A stretch of 64,000 bases of DNA from Burkholderiales bacterium (GTDB taxonomy: Bacteria; Pseudomonadota; Gammaproteobacteria; Burkholderiales; SG8-41). Positions within the stretch are counted from its first letter, which is position 1; every line of letters starts with the position of its first letter. A model generated the notes under the pieces. The model was not told where the DNA came from and ran no database searches. It saw nothing but the letters and a program-made list of their open reading frames with translations. This document shows positions 56,012 through 64,000 of this stretch, piece after piece. The position numbers and the translations under genes are program-made. Location: contig JAIEPF010000007.1 in the NCBI GenBank assembly GCA_019749945.1, positions 124,001 through 188,000 of the forward strand, given 5' to 3'.

Positions 56012-56021
56012 GTCGCAATAA

Positions 56022-56047
56022 ATAACCAATAAATACAATTGGTTATG
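56022..56047 (+). repeat. AT-rich repeat motif, copy 7, with inverted repeat
   Basis: TAACCAATAAATACAATTGG and its flanks form a perfect 9-bp inverted repeat, ATAACCAAT (56022-56030) / ATTGGTTAT (56038-56046), with a 7-base loop. No T-tract follows. It lies after relA and before the Bug gene. Confidence 0.45.
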
Positions 56048-56147
56048 GCCGGTCTGTTCGCATCGCATGCCTCTTGCGTAGAATGATTTCGCGTGTTGCA
56101 GTTGGTAAAAAAACATACATCATAAAAATCACCAGGAGGAGTCCATC

Positions 56148-57125
56148 GTGAACATTTCTTTTACAAGCAGGTTGATTGCACCATTCGGCGCGTGCGCATT
56201 GGCGCTCGCCTGTGGCCTTGCCATGGCGCAGCAATATCCGACAAAACCGGTGCGCGTCATCGTGCCCTTCGCGCCCGGCGGCGGCAGCGACATCACCGCC
56301 CGCCAGTTTTCGGCGAAGCTCTCCGAATACCTGGGCCAGCAGTTCGTGGTGGACAACCGGGGCGGGGCGGGCGGTTTGATCGGCATGGAGCTGACGGCGA
56401 GGGCGCCTGCGGACGGTTACACGATCATGATGATGTCCGGCAGTTTCTCGGCGACATCCGCCGTGCAGCAGCCGGCATTCGATCCGATCAACAACATCAT
56501 TGCGGTCGCGGAATTCGGCTACACGCCGTTTGTGCTGACCGTCCATCCGTCGCTGCCGTCGAAATCGGTCAGGGAATTGATCTCGCTGGCGCGCACGACG
56601 AAAGGTGGTCTGAGCTATGCGGGAACCGGGACCGGCGGGGCCACGCATCTCGCCACCGAGTTGTTTTCCGACATGGCGAAAATCAAGATGGTCGCCATCC
56701 AGTACAAGAGCACCGGGGCCGCAATGGCTGATCTGCTGTCGGGACAGGTGCCGGTGATTGTGGGCAGCCTGCTGCCCGTCACGCCGCATATCAACAGCGG
56801 CAGGCTGCGCGCGCTCGGGGTGACCACGGCCAAGCGCTGGCACACGCTGCCCAATGTTCCTGCCATCGCCGAGACGCTGCCCGAATACGAGGTCGTGCTC
56901 TGGTTCGGAACGATGACCCCGCGCGGTACGCCCCAGCCCATCATTGATACGCTGAACGCAGCCATCAACAAGGCTTTGCAGGATCCGCAGATCAAGCGCA
57001 ATCTCGAAGGCGACGGCATGATGCCCAGTGGCGGCAAGCCGCAGCAGTTCGATGAGCGCATTCGCAAGGATTACGAGCGGTGGATAAAAGTTGTCAAGGC
57101 GGTGGGCCTGAAGCCGGGGCAGTAA
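56148..57125 (+). CDS. Bug/TctC-family periplasmic solute-binding protein (5)
   Basis: A 325-residue binding protein with signal peptide ending CGLAMAQ and the blocks YPTKPVRVIVPFAPGGGSD, DNRGGAGGLIGMELTARAPADG, LSYAGTGTGGATHLATELFS and AIQYKSTG. The start is GTG at 56148 behind a strong AGGAGGA. It stands alone between relA and tRNA-Val, away from the other Bug genes, and no TctA/TctB partner is near. Confidence 0.9.
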   Translation: MNISFTSRLIAPFGACALALACGLAMAQQYPTKPVRVIVPFAPGGGSDITARQFSAKLSEYLGQQFVVDNRGGAGGLIGMELTARAPADGYTIMMMSGSFSATSAVQQPAFDPINNIIAVAEFGYTPFVLTVHPSLPSKSVRELISLARTTKGGLSYAGTGTGGATHLATELFSDMAKIKMVAIQYKSTGAAMADLLSGQVPVIVGSLLPVTPHINSGRLRALGVTTAKRWHTLPNVPAIAETLPEYEVVLWFGTMTPRGTPQPIIDTLNAAINKALQDPQIKRNLEGDGMMPSGGKPQQFDERIRKDYERWIKVVKAVGLKPGQ

Positions 57126-57157
57126 CGCCCGATACCGGTGCAAGCCCCTGATTATGT

Positions 57158-57186
57158 TTGATAGGGCATCCCGATTCGGCTAGAAT
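57158..57186 (+). promoter_or_regulatory. Promoter of tRNA-Val (and probably the thrS leader)
   Basis: TTGATA at 57158-57163, a 17-base spacer, and TAGAAT at 57181-57186 make a near-consensus sigma-70 promoter 11 bases before tRNA-Val. Confidence 0.75.
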
Positions 57187-57197
57187 CCTGCCCTTTC

Positions 57198-57274
57198 AGG
57201 CGCGTAGCTCAGCTGGTTAGAGCACCACCTTGACATGGTGGGGGTCGTTGGTTCGAGTCCAATCGCGCCTACCA
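57198..57274 (+). tRNA. tRNA-Val(GAC)
   Basis: A 77-base cloverleaf with encoded CCA. The acceptor AGGCGCG pairs with CGCGCCT, the anticodon stem CCACC/GGTGG encloses TTGACAT (GAC), and the T-arm is GTTGGTTCGAGTCCAAT. Confidence 0.95.
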
Positions 57275-57322
57275 ATTCTTGAAATGCGAATTGTTGCCGG
57301 CGGAACAGAGGAAGAGAGCGTT

Positions 57323-57364
57323 ATGACACCGCGAACTTGCAAGGCTCCTGAACCCCGGCGATAG
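57323..57364 (+). CDS. Possible thrS leader peptide, 13 residues
   Basis: ATG at 57323 begins MTPRTCKAPEPRR and stops at TAG 57362-57364. GAGGAAGAG lies just upstream, a better ribosome-binding site than that of thrS itself. Two of its first five codons are threonine, and a conditional terminator lies 39 bases after its stop. It could be an attenuation leader peptide, but two Thr codons are few, so the reading frame may be accidental. Confidence 0.3.
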   Translation: MTPRTCKAPEPRR

Positions 57365-57402
57365 CTGCGTCATTTCTTTGGTAGTTGAGATCAAGAAACA
57401 GG

Positions 57403-57431
57403 AAAAAGTGCGGCTGGTCCGCACTTTTTTT
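57403..57431 (+). terminator. Intrinsic terminator/attenuator immediately before thrS
   Basis: Perfect 11-bp stem AAAAAGTGCGG (57403-57413) / CCGCACTTTTT (57419-57429) with loop CTGGT and T-tract to 57431. Only 23 bases separate it from the thrS start, too few for a promoter, so thrS transcription must read through it. Confidence 0.85.
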
Positions 57432-57454
57432 ATTGGTGTTTACGGAATACACAC

Positions 57455-59371
57455 ATGATCAACGTCAAATTGCCTGATGGTTCGCTGAAATCCTTCGATC
57501 AGCCGGTGACAGTGGCGGAGGTTGCTGCTGCGATCGGCGCCGGCCTGGCCAAAGCCGCGCTGGCAGGCCGCGTGGATGGCAAGCTGGTCGACACCTCGCA
57601 TCGCATTGAGGCGGATGCCGAGCTCTCGATCATTACCGACAAAAATGCCGAGGGCCTCGAAATCCTGCGCCATTCGACGGCGCATCTGCTGGCCCATGCC
57701 GTCAAGGAGCTGTTTCCCGATGCGCAGGTGACCATCGGTCCGGTGATTGACGACGGATTCTTTTACGATTTCGCCTACAAGCGGCCGTTTACGCCGGAGG
57801 ATCTTGCGGCGATCGAAAAACGCATGGCGGAAATCGTCAAGCGCGACATCAAGGTCGATCGCCAGGTAATGCCGCGCGACGAAGCGGTGCAGTTTTTCTC
57901 CGCCATGGGCGAGAAATACAAGGCCGAGATCATTGCGTCGATTCCGTCGAACGAAGCGATTTCGCTGTACCGGCAGGACAATTTCATCGATCTCTGCCGT
58001 GGCCCCCATGTGCCGTCCACCGGCAAGCTCAAGGTGTTCAAGCTGATGAAAGTCGCCGGCGCGTACTGGCGCGGAGATTCGAAAAACGAAATGTTGCAAC
58101 GGATCTACGGCACGGCCTGGGCAAAGAAGGAAGATCAGGACGCCTATCTGCACCGGCTGGAGGAGGCGGAAAAGCGCGACCATCGCAAACTCGGCCGCCA
58201 GCTCGATCTGTTCCACATGCAGGACGAAGCGCCGGGGATGGTGTTCTGGCATGCCAAGGGCTGGGTGATCTGGCAGGCGATCGAGCAGTACATGCGCCAG
58301 CTGCTGACCGAAGCGAATTACCGTGAAGTGCGCACGCCGCAGGTCATGGATCGCGTGTTGTGGGAACGTTCCGGGCACTGGGAAAATTACCGTGAATACA
58401 TGTTCACCACGGAATCGGAAAAACGCGATTACGCGGTGAAACCGATGAACTGCCCGGGGCATGTGCAGATTTTCAATCAGGGCGTCAAAAGTTATCGCGA
58501 CCTGCCGTTGCGCATCGCCGAATTCGGCTCCTGCCACCGCAACGAACCGTCCGGCGCCTTGCACGGCCTGATGCGGGTGCGCGGTTTCGTGCAGGACGAC
58601 GCGCATATTTTCTGCACCGAAGAACAGATCCAGGGCGAGGCCGGTGATTTTGTCGACCTCTTGCGCCGGGTTTATGCCGATTTCGGCTTTGAGCAAATCC
58701 TGGTCAAGCTGTCGACGCGGCCGCCGAAGCGCATCGGCGACGATGCGGTCTGGGATCGTGCCGAAGCGGCGCTGAAGGCCACTTTGGACGCCAAAGGCCT
58801 GGATTGGGAGCTGAATCCGGGCGAAGGTGCATTTTACGGCCCGAAAATCGAGTTTTCGCTGAAAGATTCGCTGGGCCGGGTCTGGCAGTGCGGCACCCTG
58901 CAGCTGGACTTTGCGCTGCCGGAGCGTCTGGGCGCCGAATATGTCGCCGAGGACAACACCCGGCGCACGCCGGTGATGCTGCACAGGGCCATCCTGGGGT
59001 CGCTGGAGCGCTTCATCGGCATCCTGATTGAACACTACGCCGGAGCGATGCCGGCATGGCTGGCGCCGGTGCAGGCCGTGGTCATCAACATTTCCGAGGC
59101 TCAGGCCGGATATGCGGCGGGGGTCGCGGAAACCCTGAAAAAGGCCGGTTTCAGGGTCGAAGCCGACTTGAGGAATGAGAAAATTTCCTATAAAATCCGC
59201 GAACATAGTCTGCAAAAGCTGCCTTTCCAGCTGGTGGTCGGAGACAAGGAAGTGGCGGCACAACTGGTGGCTGTGCGTTCCCGTAAAGGCGAGGATCTGG
59301 GGCAAATGACCCTGGATGCCTTTTTATCGCTGTTGAAAAGCGATATTGCCAAAAAAGGGCGTGCAGTCTGA
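57455..59371 (+). CDS. thrS: Threonine-tRNA ligase
   Basis: Class-II synthetase of 638 residues. An N-terminal TGS domain (about 1-60) precedes the editing domain ([20 protein letters not shown] with its His pair). The catalytic domain has NCPGHVQIF, the motif-2 region [22 protein letters not shown] and motif 3 [15 protein letters not shown], with the zinc ligands Cys/His/His conserved. An anticodon-binding domain ends the protein. Its leader is a conditional terminator, and the ribosome-binding site (ACGGA) is weak. It heads the thrS-infC-rpmI-rplT-pheS-pheT series. Confidence 0.97.
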   Translation: MINVKLPDGSLKSFDQPVTVAEVAAAIGAGLAKAALAGRVDGKLVDTSHRIEADAELSIITDKNAEGLEILRHSTAHLLAHAVKELFPDAQVTIGPVIDDGFFYDFAYKRPFTPEDLAAIEKRMAEIVKRDIKVDRQVMPRDEAVQFFSAMGEKYKAEIIASIPSNEAISLYRQDNFIDLCRGPHVPSTGKLKVFKLMKVAGAYWRGDSKNEMLQRIYGTAWAKKEDQDAYLHRLEEAEKRDHRKLGRQLDLFHMQDEAPGMVFWHAKGWVIWQAIEQYMRQLLTEANYREVRTPQVMDRVLWERSGHWENYREYMFTTESEKRDYAVKPMNCPGHVQIFNQGVKSYRDLPLRIAEFGSCHRNEPSGALHGLMRVRGFVQDDAHIFCTEEQIQGEAGDFVDLLRRVYADFGFEQILVKLSTRPPKRIGDDAVWDRAEAALKATLDAKGLDWELNPGEGAFYGPKIEFSLKDSLGRVWQCGTLQLDFALPERLGAEYVAEDNTRRTPVMLHRAILGSLERFIGILIEHYAGAMPAWLAPVQAVVINISEAQAGYAAGVAETLKKAGFRVEADLRNEKISYKIREHSLQKLPFQLVVGDKEVAAQLVAVRSRKGEDLGQMTLDAFLSLLKSDIAKKGRAV

Positions 59372-59398
59372 GAGTAACGAATTTAAGGAGTTTGTCGC

Positions 59399-60055
59399 AT
59401 AGCTCAGGAAAAAGAAGCCCGGATCAACGGTGAAATCACCGCTCCGGAAGTGCGCGTCATCGGGGCCGACGGTTCTCAGGTCGGCGTGATCAGCATAGCC
59501 GCCGCCAACAAGCTGGCGGAAGAGGCGGAACTGGATCTGGTAGAGATCGCGCCGACGGCGGTACCGCCGGTCTGTCGCGTGATGGATTACGGCAAGTTCA
59601 AGTATCGCGAAAGCAAAAAGCAGCATGAGGCGCGGCTCAAGCAGAAACAGATCGTTGTCAAGGAAGTGAAGTTTCGTCCGGGAACGGACGAAGGTGACTA
59701 CAAGATCAAGCTGCGCAACCTGAGCCGGTTTCTGGAAGAGGGCGACAAGGCGAAAATCACGCTCCGTTTCAGGGGGCGTGAAATGGCCCACCAGGAATTC
59801 GGCATCCGGCTGCTGGAGCGGGTCAAGACGGATTTGCTGGAACTGGCGGTAGTTGAGCAGTTTCCGAAAATGGAAGGCCGGCAGCTGGTGATGGTGCTGT
59901 CGCCGAAGAAAGTGCAGCCGAAGGCGGCTGCGGCGAAGAGTTCCCCCAAGGCTGAAGTCAAGGCTGCGGGAGTAAAACCGGCGGAAACGCCGGGCAAGGT
60001 GGCTGCGGCGGATAACGCGATAGCGCAGGACGCTGCAGCCGTTGAAAAGAAGTAG
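59399..60055 (+). CDS. infC: Translation initiation factor IF-3 (AUA start)
   Basis: A 218-residue IF-3. The conserved N-terminus reads [20 protein letters not shown] after the start. The in-frame codon at the correct place is ATA at 59399-59401, eight bases after AAGGAG (59385-59390). An in-frame TAA at 59384 and the absence of ATG, GTG or TTG before 59450 leave no other start that keeps the conserved region. infC genes typically use AUU; rare start codons let IF-3 repress itself. The last 45 or so residues form a Lys/Ala/Pro-rich tail beyond the usual C-terminus (KKVQ). Confidence 0.92.
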   Translation: MAQEKEARINGEITAPEVRVIGADGSQVGVISIAAANKLAEEAELDLVEIAPTAVPPVCRVMDYGKFKYRESKKQHEARLKQKQIVVKEVKFRPGTDEGDYKIKLRNLSRFLEEGDKAKITLRFRGREMAHQEFGIRLLERVKTDLLELAVVEQFPKMEGRQLVMVLSPKKVQPKAAAAKSSPKAEVKAAGVKPAETPGKVAAADNAIAQDAAAVEKK

Positions 60056-60120
60056 TGATCGGGCCTACAAGTCCCGCGGCAACGCAGGCGCCCGACGCTA
60101 GGCTAAAACAAGGAGTTACC

Positions 60121-60315
60121 ATGCCGAAAATGAAGAGCAAGAGCGGCGCGGCTAAGCGATTCAAAAAGCTGGGCAGCGGACTGTTCAAACGCAGCAGCGC
60201 GCATCTGCGCCACATCCTCACCAAGAAGAGCACCAAGCGCAAGCGTCACCTGCGCGGCACGACCATGGTGCATGCCTCCGACCAGCGCTCAATCCGGGCG
60301 ATGTTGCCTTACTAA
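60121..60315 (+). CDS. rpmI: Large ribosomal subunit protein bL35
   Basis: A 64-residue basic ribosomal protein: [42 protein letters not shown] lies nine bases before the ATG at 60121; an upstream frame to 60055 is not part of the protein. In E. coli, rpmI and rplT are repressed by L20 through an upstream pseudoknot; that structure was not traced here. Confidence 0.97.
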   Translation: MPKMKSKSGAAKRFKKLGSGLFKRSSAHLRHILTKKSTKRKRHLRGTTMVHASDQRSIRAMLPY

Positions 60316-60330
60316 TCGGGGAGATCAGCC

Positions 60331-60690
60331 ATGCCTAGAGTCAAACGTGGAGTAATCGCCCGCAAGGCGCACAAAAAAGTCCTGAAGGCCGCCAAGGGTT
60401 TCCGCGGTCGTCGCAACAACGTATTCCGCATTGCCAACGAAGCGGTGATGCGCGCCGGACAGTATGCCTATCGCGACCGGCGCACCAAGAAGCGCGAGTT
60501 CCGCGCCTTGTGGATCGCCCGTATCAACGCCGCGGCCCGTGAACACGGCATGACGTACAGCGTGTTCATGAACGGCCTGAAAAAGGCAGCGATCGAGGTC
60601 GACCGCAAGGTGTTATCCGACATCGCGATTGCCGACAAACCCGCGTTCCAGCGGTTTGTCGAGCAGGCGAAGGCGAGCCTCGGCGCCTGA
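60331..60690 (+). CDS. rplT: Large ribosomal subunit protein bL20
   Basis: A 119-residue ribosome-assembly protein with the basic N-terminal helix [20 protein letters not shown] and the C-terminal globular part ([17 protein letters not shown]). Length matches the family exactly. It follows rpmI by 15 bases. Confidence 0.98.
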   Translation: MPRVKRGVIARKAHKKVLKAAKGFRGRRNNVFRIANEAVMRAGQYAYRDRRTKKREFRALWIARINAAAREHGMTYSVFMNGLKKAAIEVDRKVLSDIAIADKPAFQRFVEQAKASLGA

Positions 60691-61749
<1,059 letters not shown>

Positions 61750-61765
61750 GAGCAGAACATACGCC

Positions 61766-64000
61766 ATGAAAATTTCCGAACACTGGCTGCGCGAACTGGT
61801 CGATCCGGCATTGTCGACCGCCGAACTGGCCGATCTGTTGACTTTTGGCGGCATTGAAGTCGAAGCCATTGAGGCTGCAGCACCGCCGTTTGACCGTGTG
61901 GTTGTCGCTGAAGTCCTCAGTGTGGAAAAACATCCGCAGGCCGATCGTCTCAATGTCTGCCAGGTCAATGCCGGCACCGCGCCGCTGACCATTGTCTGCG
62001 GCGCGCCGAATGTGCATGCCGGGATGCGGGTGCCTGCGGCACTGGTTGGTGCAAAACTTCCGGGCATCGAAATTAAATTGGCCAAGGTGCGCGGCGTCGA
62101 ATCGCAGGGCATGTTGTGTTCGGCAAGGGAACTGGGGCTCAGTGAAGAAGCTTCCGGTCTGCTGGAGCTGGCGCCGGACGCAACCATCGGTCAGGCCGTG
62201 CGTGACCTGCTGGATCTCGATGATCAGGTGCTGACCACCAAGCCGACACCGAACCGCGGTGACTGTCTCAGTCTGCTGGGTATGGCACGTGAAGTGGCGG
62301 CACTCAGCGGCGCCAAACTCAAATGGCAAACGCCGGCAGCGGTAACTTCAAGTATCACCGATGTGATGGCCATTCAGCTCGACGCACCTGCCGATTGCCC
62401 GCATTACAGTGCGCGCATCATCCGTGGTGTCAACGCCGCAGCGGTGACGCCGCAATGGATGGCGCGACGCCTGCAGCGCAGCGGCATCCGCTGTATCAGC
62501 GCGGTAGTCGATGTGACCAATTACGTGCTGCTGGAAATGGGGCAGCCGCTGCATGCCTTTGATGCTGCCAAATTATCCGGTGGCATTCATGTGCGCCGAG
62601 CCCGCGCTGGCGAGACGCTGGCCTTGCTCAATGACACGACGCTGTCGCTGACGCCTGCGCATCTGGTGATTGCCGACGCAAAACAAGCGCTGGCACTGGC
62701 CGGCATCATGGGTGGTGAAGCCAGTGGTGTGACCGTAAATACCCGTGACGTGGTGCTGGAAAGCGCGTTTTTTACGCCTGATGTGATTGCCGGCAAGACG
62801 CGCGCGCTTGGTTTTGGTTCAGACTCTGCCTATCGCTTTGAGCGCGGCGTGGATTTTTCCGGCGCACGTGCCGCACAGGAACGCGCCACCCAGCTGATTC
62901 TGCAGATTTGTGGTGGTCAGGCCGGTCCCGTGGCTGAAGCGCAGGGCACACTGCCGACGCGCGACAAGGTGCAGTTGCGTTTGGCGAGGGCCACGCGGGT
63001 ATTGGGTTTTCAAATCGATGCCCAGACTGCGGTATCGATCCTGGAGCGCCTGGGGTGTCAGCCGCGCCTTGCCGGTGATGTGATTACTGCAGTGCCGCCG
63101 AGTTACCGCTTCGATATGGCAATCGAAGAAGACCTGATCGAGGAGTTGGCGCGGATCCATGGTTACAACAGGATTCCTGTCGCGTTACCGGCTGCGCACA
63201 CGGCACTGCTGCCGGTTGCGGAAAACCATCGCGGTCCGGCAGCGGTGCGTCGCCAACTGGCAAGTCTCGATTTCCAGGAGGCCGTGACCTACAGTTTTGT
63301 CGAGCGCAGCTGGGAAGAGGATTTCTGCGCCAACCCGGAACCGATTGCGCTGGCCAATCCGATTGCCAGCCAGATGAGCGTGATGCGCTCCAGCCTGATC
63401 GGCGGCCTGGTCAATGCCGTCGTATTCAACACGAGCCACAGACAGCCGCGGGTGCGGCTGTTCGAAGTCGGACGCTGCTTTCTGAACCAGGCCGGATATC
63501 CGCAGCCTTGGCGGGTTGGGGCGATTGCCTTTGGCGATGCAGAGCCGCAGCAGTGGGCGAGCGGGGCTCGCCCGATCGATTTTTTTGATCTCAAAGCCGA
63601 TCTCGAGGCGTTGCTGGCGCCATTGAAGGCGGAATTTGTTCCGCTGCCCCATCCGGCGTTGCATCCCGGCAAGTCAGCCGCGGTTTTGCTTGACGGTAAC
63701 GCCGTGGGCTGGATCGGAGAATTGCACCCGCGCTGGCAGCGGAAGTATGATTTGCCGTCCGCGCCTGTACTGTTCGAGGTGGAGCTGGATGCGCTCGAAC
63801 ACCGGGAATTGCCGGTTTACCAGGAAATTTCCAGATTCCCGGCCGTACGCCGGGATATGGCCGCGGAATTTGATGAAAATATCCGCTACGGAGATATCAG
63901 CAGCGAACTGAAACGCTCCGGACCGGGCATTTTGCGGGACGTCACGGTGTTCGATTTGTACCGTGGCCAGGGAGTCCAAAAAGGGAAAAAAAGTCTTGCA
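61766..64000 (+). CDS. pheT: Phenylalanine-tRNA ligase beta subunit (3' end outside window)
   Basis: The frame is open from ATG 61766 to the window edge, 745 codons out of the usual 790-810. It begins MKISEHWLRELVDPALSTAE, has the tRNA-binding OB-fold (VEKHPQADRLNVCQVN, GAPNVHAGM), the B3/4 editing domain, the B5 domain (RVLGFQIDAQTAVSILERLG) and the start of the C-terminal FDX-ACB domain (ISRFPAVRRDMAAEF). It forms the (alpha-beta)2 enzyme with PheS and edits mischarged Tyr-tRNA(Phe). No frameshift seen. Confidence 0.97.
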   Translation, partial: MKISEHWLRELVDPALSTAELADLLTFGGIEVEAIEAAAPPFDRVVVAEVLSVEKHPQADRLNVCQVNAGTAPLTIVCGAPNVHAGMRVPAALVGAKLPGIEIKLAKVRGVESQGMLCSARELGLSEEASGLLELAPDATIGQAVRDLLDLDDQVLTTKPTPNRGDCLSLLGMAREVAALSGAKLKWQTPAAVTSSITDVMAIQLDAPADCPHYSARIIRGVNAAAVTPQWMARRLQRSGIRCISAVVDVTNYVLLEMGQPLHAFDAAKLSGGIHVRRARAGETLALLNDTTLSLTPAHLVIADAKQALALAGIMGGEASGVTVNTRDVVLESAFFTPDVIAGKTRALGFGSDSAYRFERGVDFSGARAAQERATQLILQICGGQAGPVAEAQGTLPTRDKVQLRLARATRVLGFQIDAQTAVSILERLGCQPRLAGDVITAVPPSYRFDMAIEEDLIEELARIHGYNRIPVALPAAHTALLPVAENHRGPAAVRRQLASLDFQEAVTYSFVERSWEEDFCANPEPIALANPIASQMSVMRSSLIGGLVNAVVFNTSHRQPRVRLFEVGRCFLNQAGYPQPWRVGAIAFGDAEPQQWASGARPIDFFDLKADLEALLAPLKAEFVPLPHPALHPGKSAAVLLDGNAVGWIGELHPRWQRKYDLPSAPVLFEVELDALEHRELPVYQEISRFPAVRRDMAAEFDENIRYGDISSELKRSGPGILRDVTVFDLYRGQGVQKGKKSLA

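Noticed and set aside
56054..56084. Sigma-54 promoter before the fifth Bug gene
   Set aside because: CGCATGCCTCTTGCG lacks the essential GG at -24; only a weak TAGAAT -10 is present.
57440..59305. 621-codon open frame antisense to thrS
   Set aside because: Shadow of a complete threonyl-tRNA synthetase gene.

Overview
The window looks like chromosomal DNA of a GC-rich betaproteobacterium, probably Burkholderiales-like. The reasons are the gene orders rpoE-rseA-rseB-degP, lepA-lepB-DUF4845-rnc-era-recO-pdxJ-acpS-nagZ-uvrC-pgsA and tRNA-Val-thrS-infC-rpmI-rplT-pheS-pheT, and the presence of five Bug/TctC-type solute-binding proteins. I saw no rRNA, insertion sequence, prophage, CRISPR array or replication origin. 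The species cannot be named from the sequence alone.

Layout. 1-3375: a truncated small protein gene, an omega-amino-acid:pyruvate aminotransferase (-), and an osmoprotectant-type binding-protein/permease fusion (+). 3450-7500: the envelope-stress operon rpoE-rseA-rseB-degP plus a glutaredoxin-like gene, with a candidate autoregulatory sigma-E promoter in front and a terminator behind. 7547-18283: a long housekeeping series for translation, secretion, RNA processing, DNA repair, cofactor and lipid synthesis, with many ATGA overlaps. 18349-18691: tRNA-Gly, tRNA-Cys and tRNA-Leu. 18744-25579: a DUF1178 protein, then a CBS/nucleotidyltransferase-like protein with an exonuclease behind an FNR-like box, an ADP-forming acyl-CoA synthetase and an MFS transporter.

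25623-38095 is an accessory catabolic region. It holds four Bug solute-binding proteins (three in tandem), a CocE-type hydrolase, a Gfo/Idh/MocA oxidoreductase, a gamma-glutamyltransferase-family Ntn hydrolase, two paralogous NodB-type deacetylases and an altronate/galactarate-dehydratase family enzyme. It probably takes up and hydrolyses small organic acids, amides or esters, but the substrate cannot be read from the sequence. 38316-40281 encodes a SoxC-like molybdenum enzyme and its cytochrome c partner behind a candidate sigma-54 promoter. 40402-47115 carries crcB, a DUF2059 protein, nnr and purL.

47174-53595 is a four-gene minus-strand cluster: circularly permuted ATP-grasp, alpha-E, Anbu proteasome-like peptidase and transglutaminase-DUF2126. 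It is the best candidate here for a biochemically uncharacterised system, probably one that makes and trims a peptide or peptide tag. 53819-64000 holds relA, another Bug gene, tRNA-Val and the thrS-infC-rpmI-rplT-pheS-pheT translation operon. In that operon thrS and pheS each sit directly behind an intrinsic terminator, and infC appears to start with AUA.

A short AT-rich motif close to TAGTCAATAAAAACAAATAC recurs about seven to nine times across the window, mostly between genes but also at or inside genes. No annotated feature explains it.
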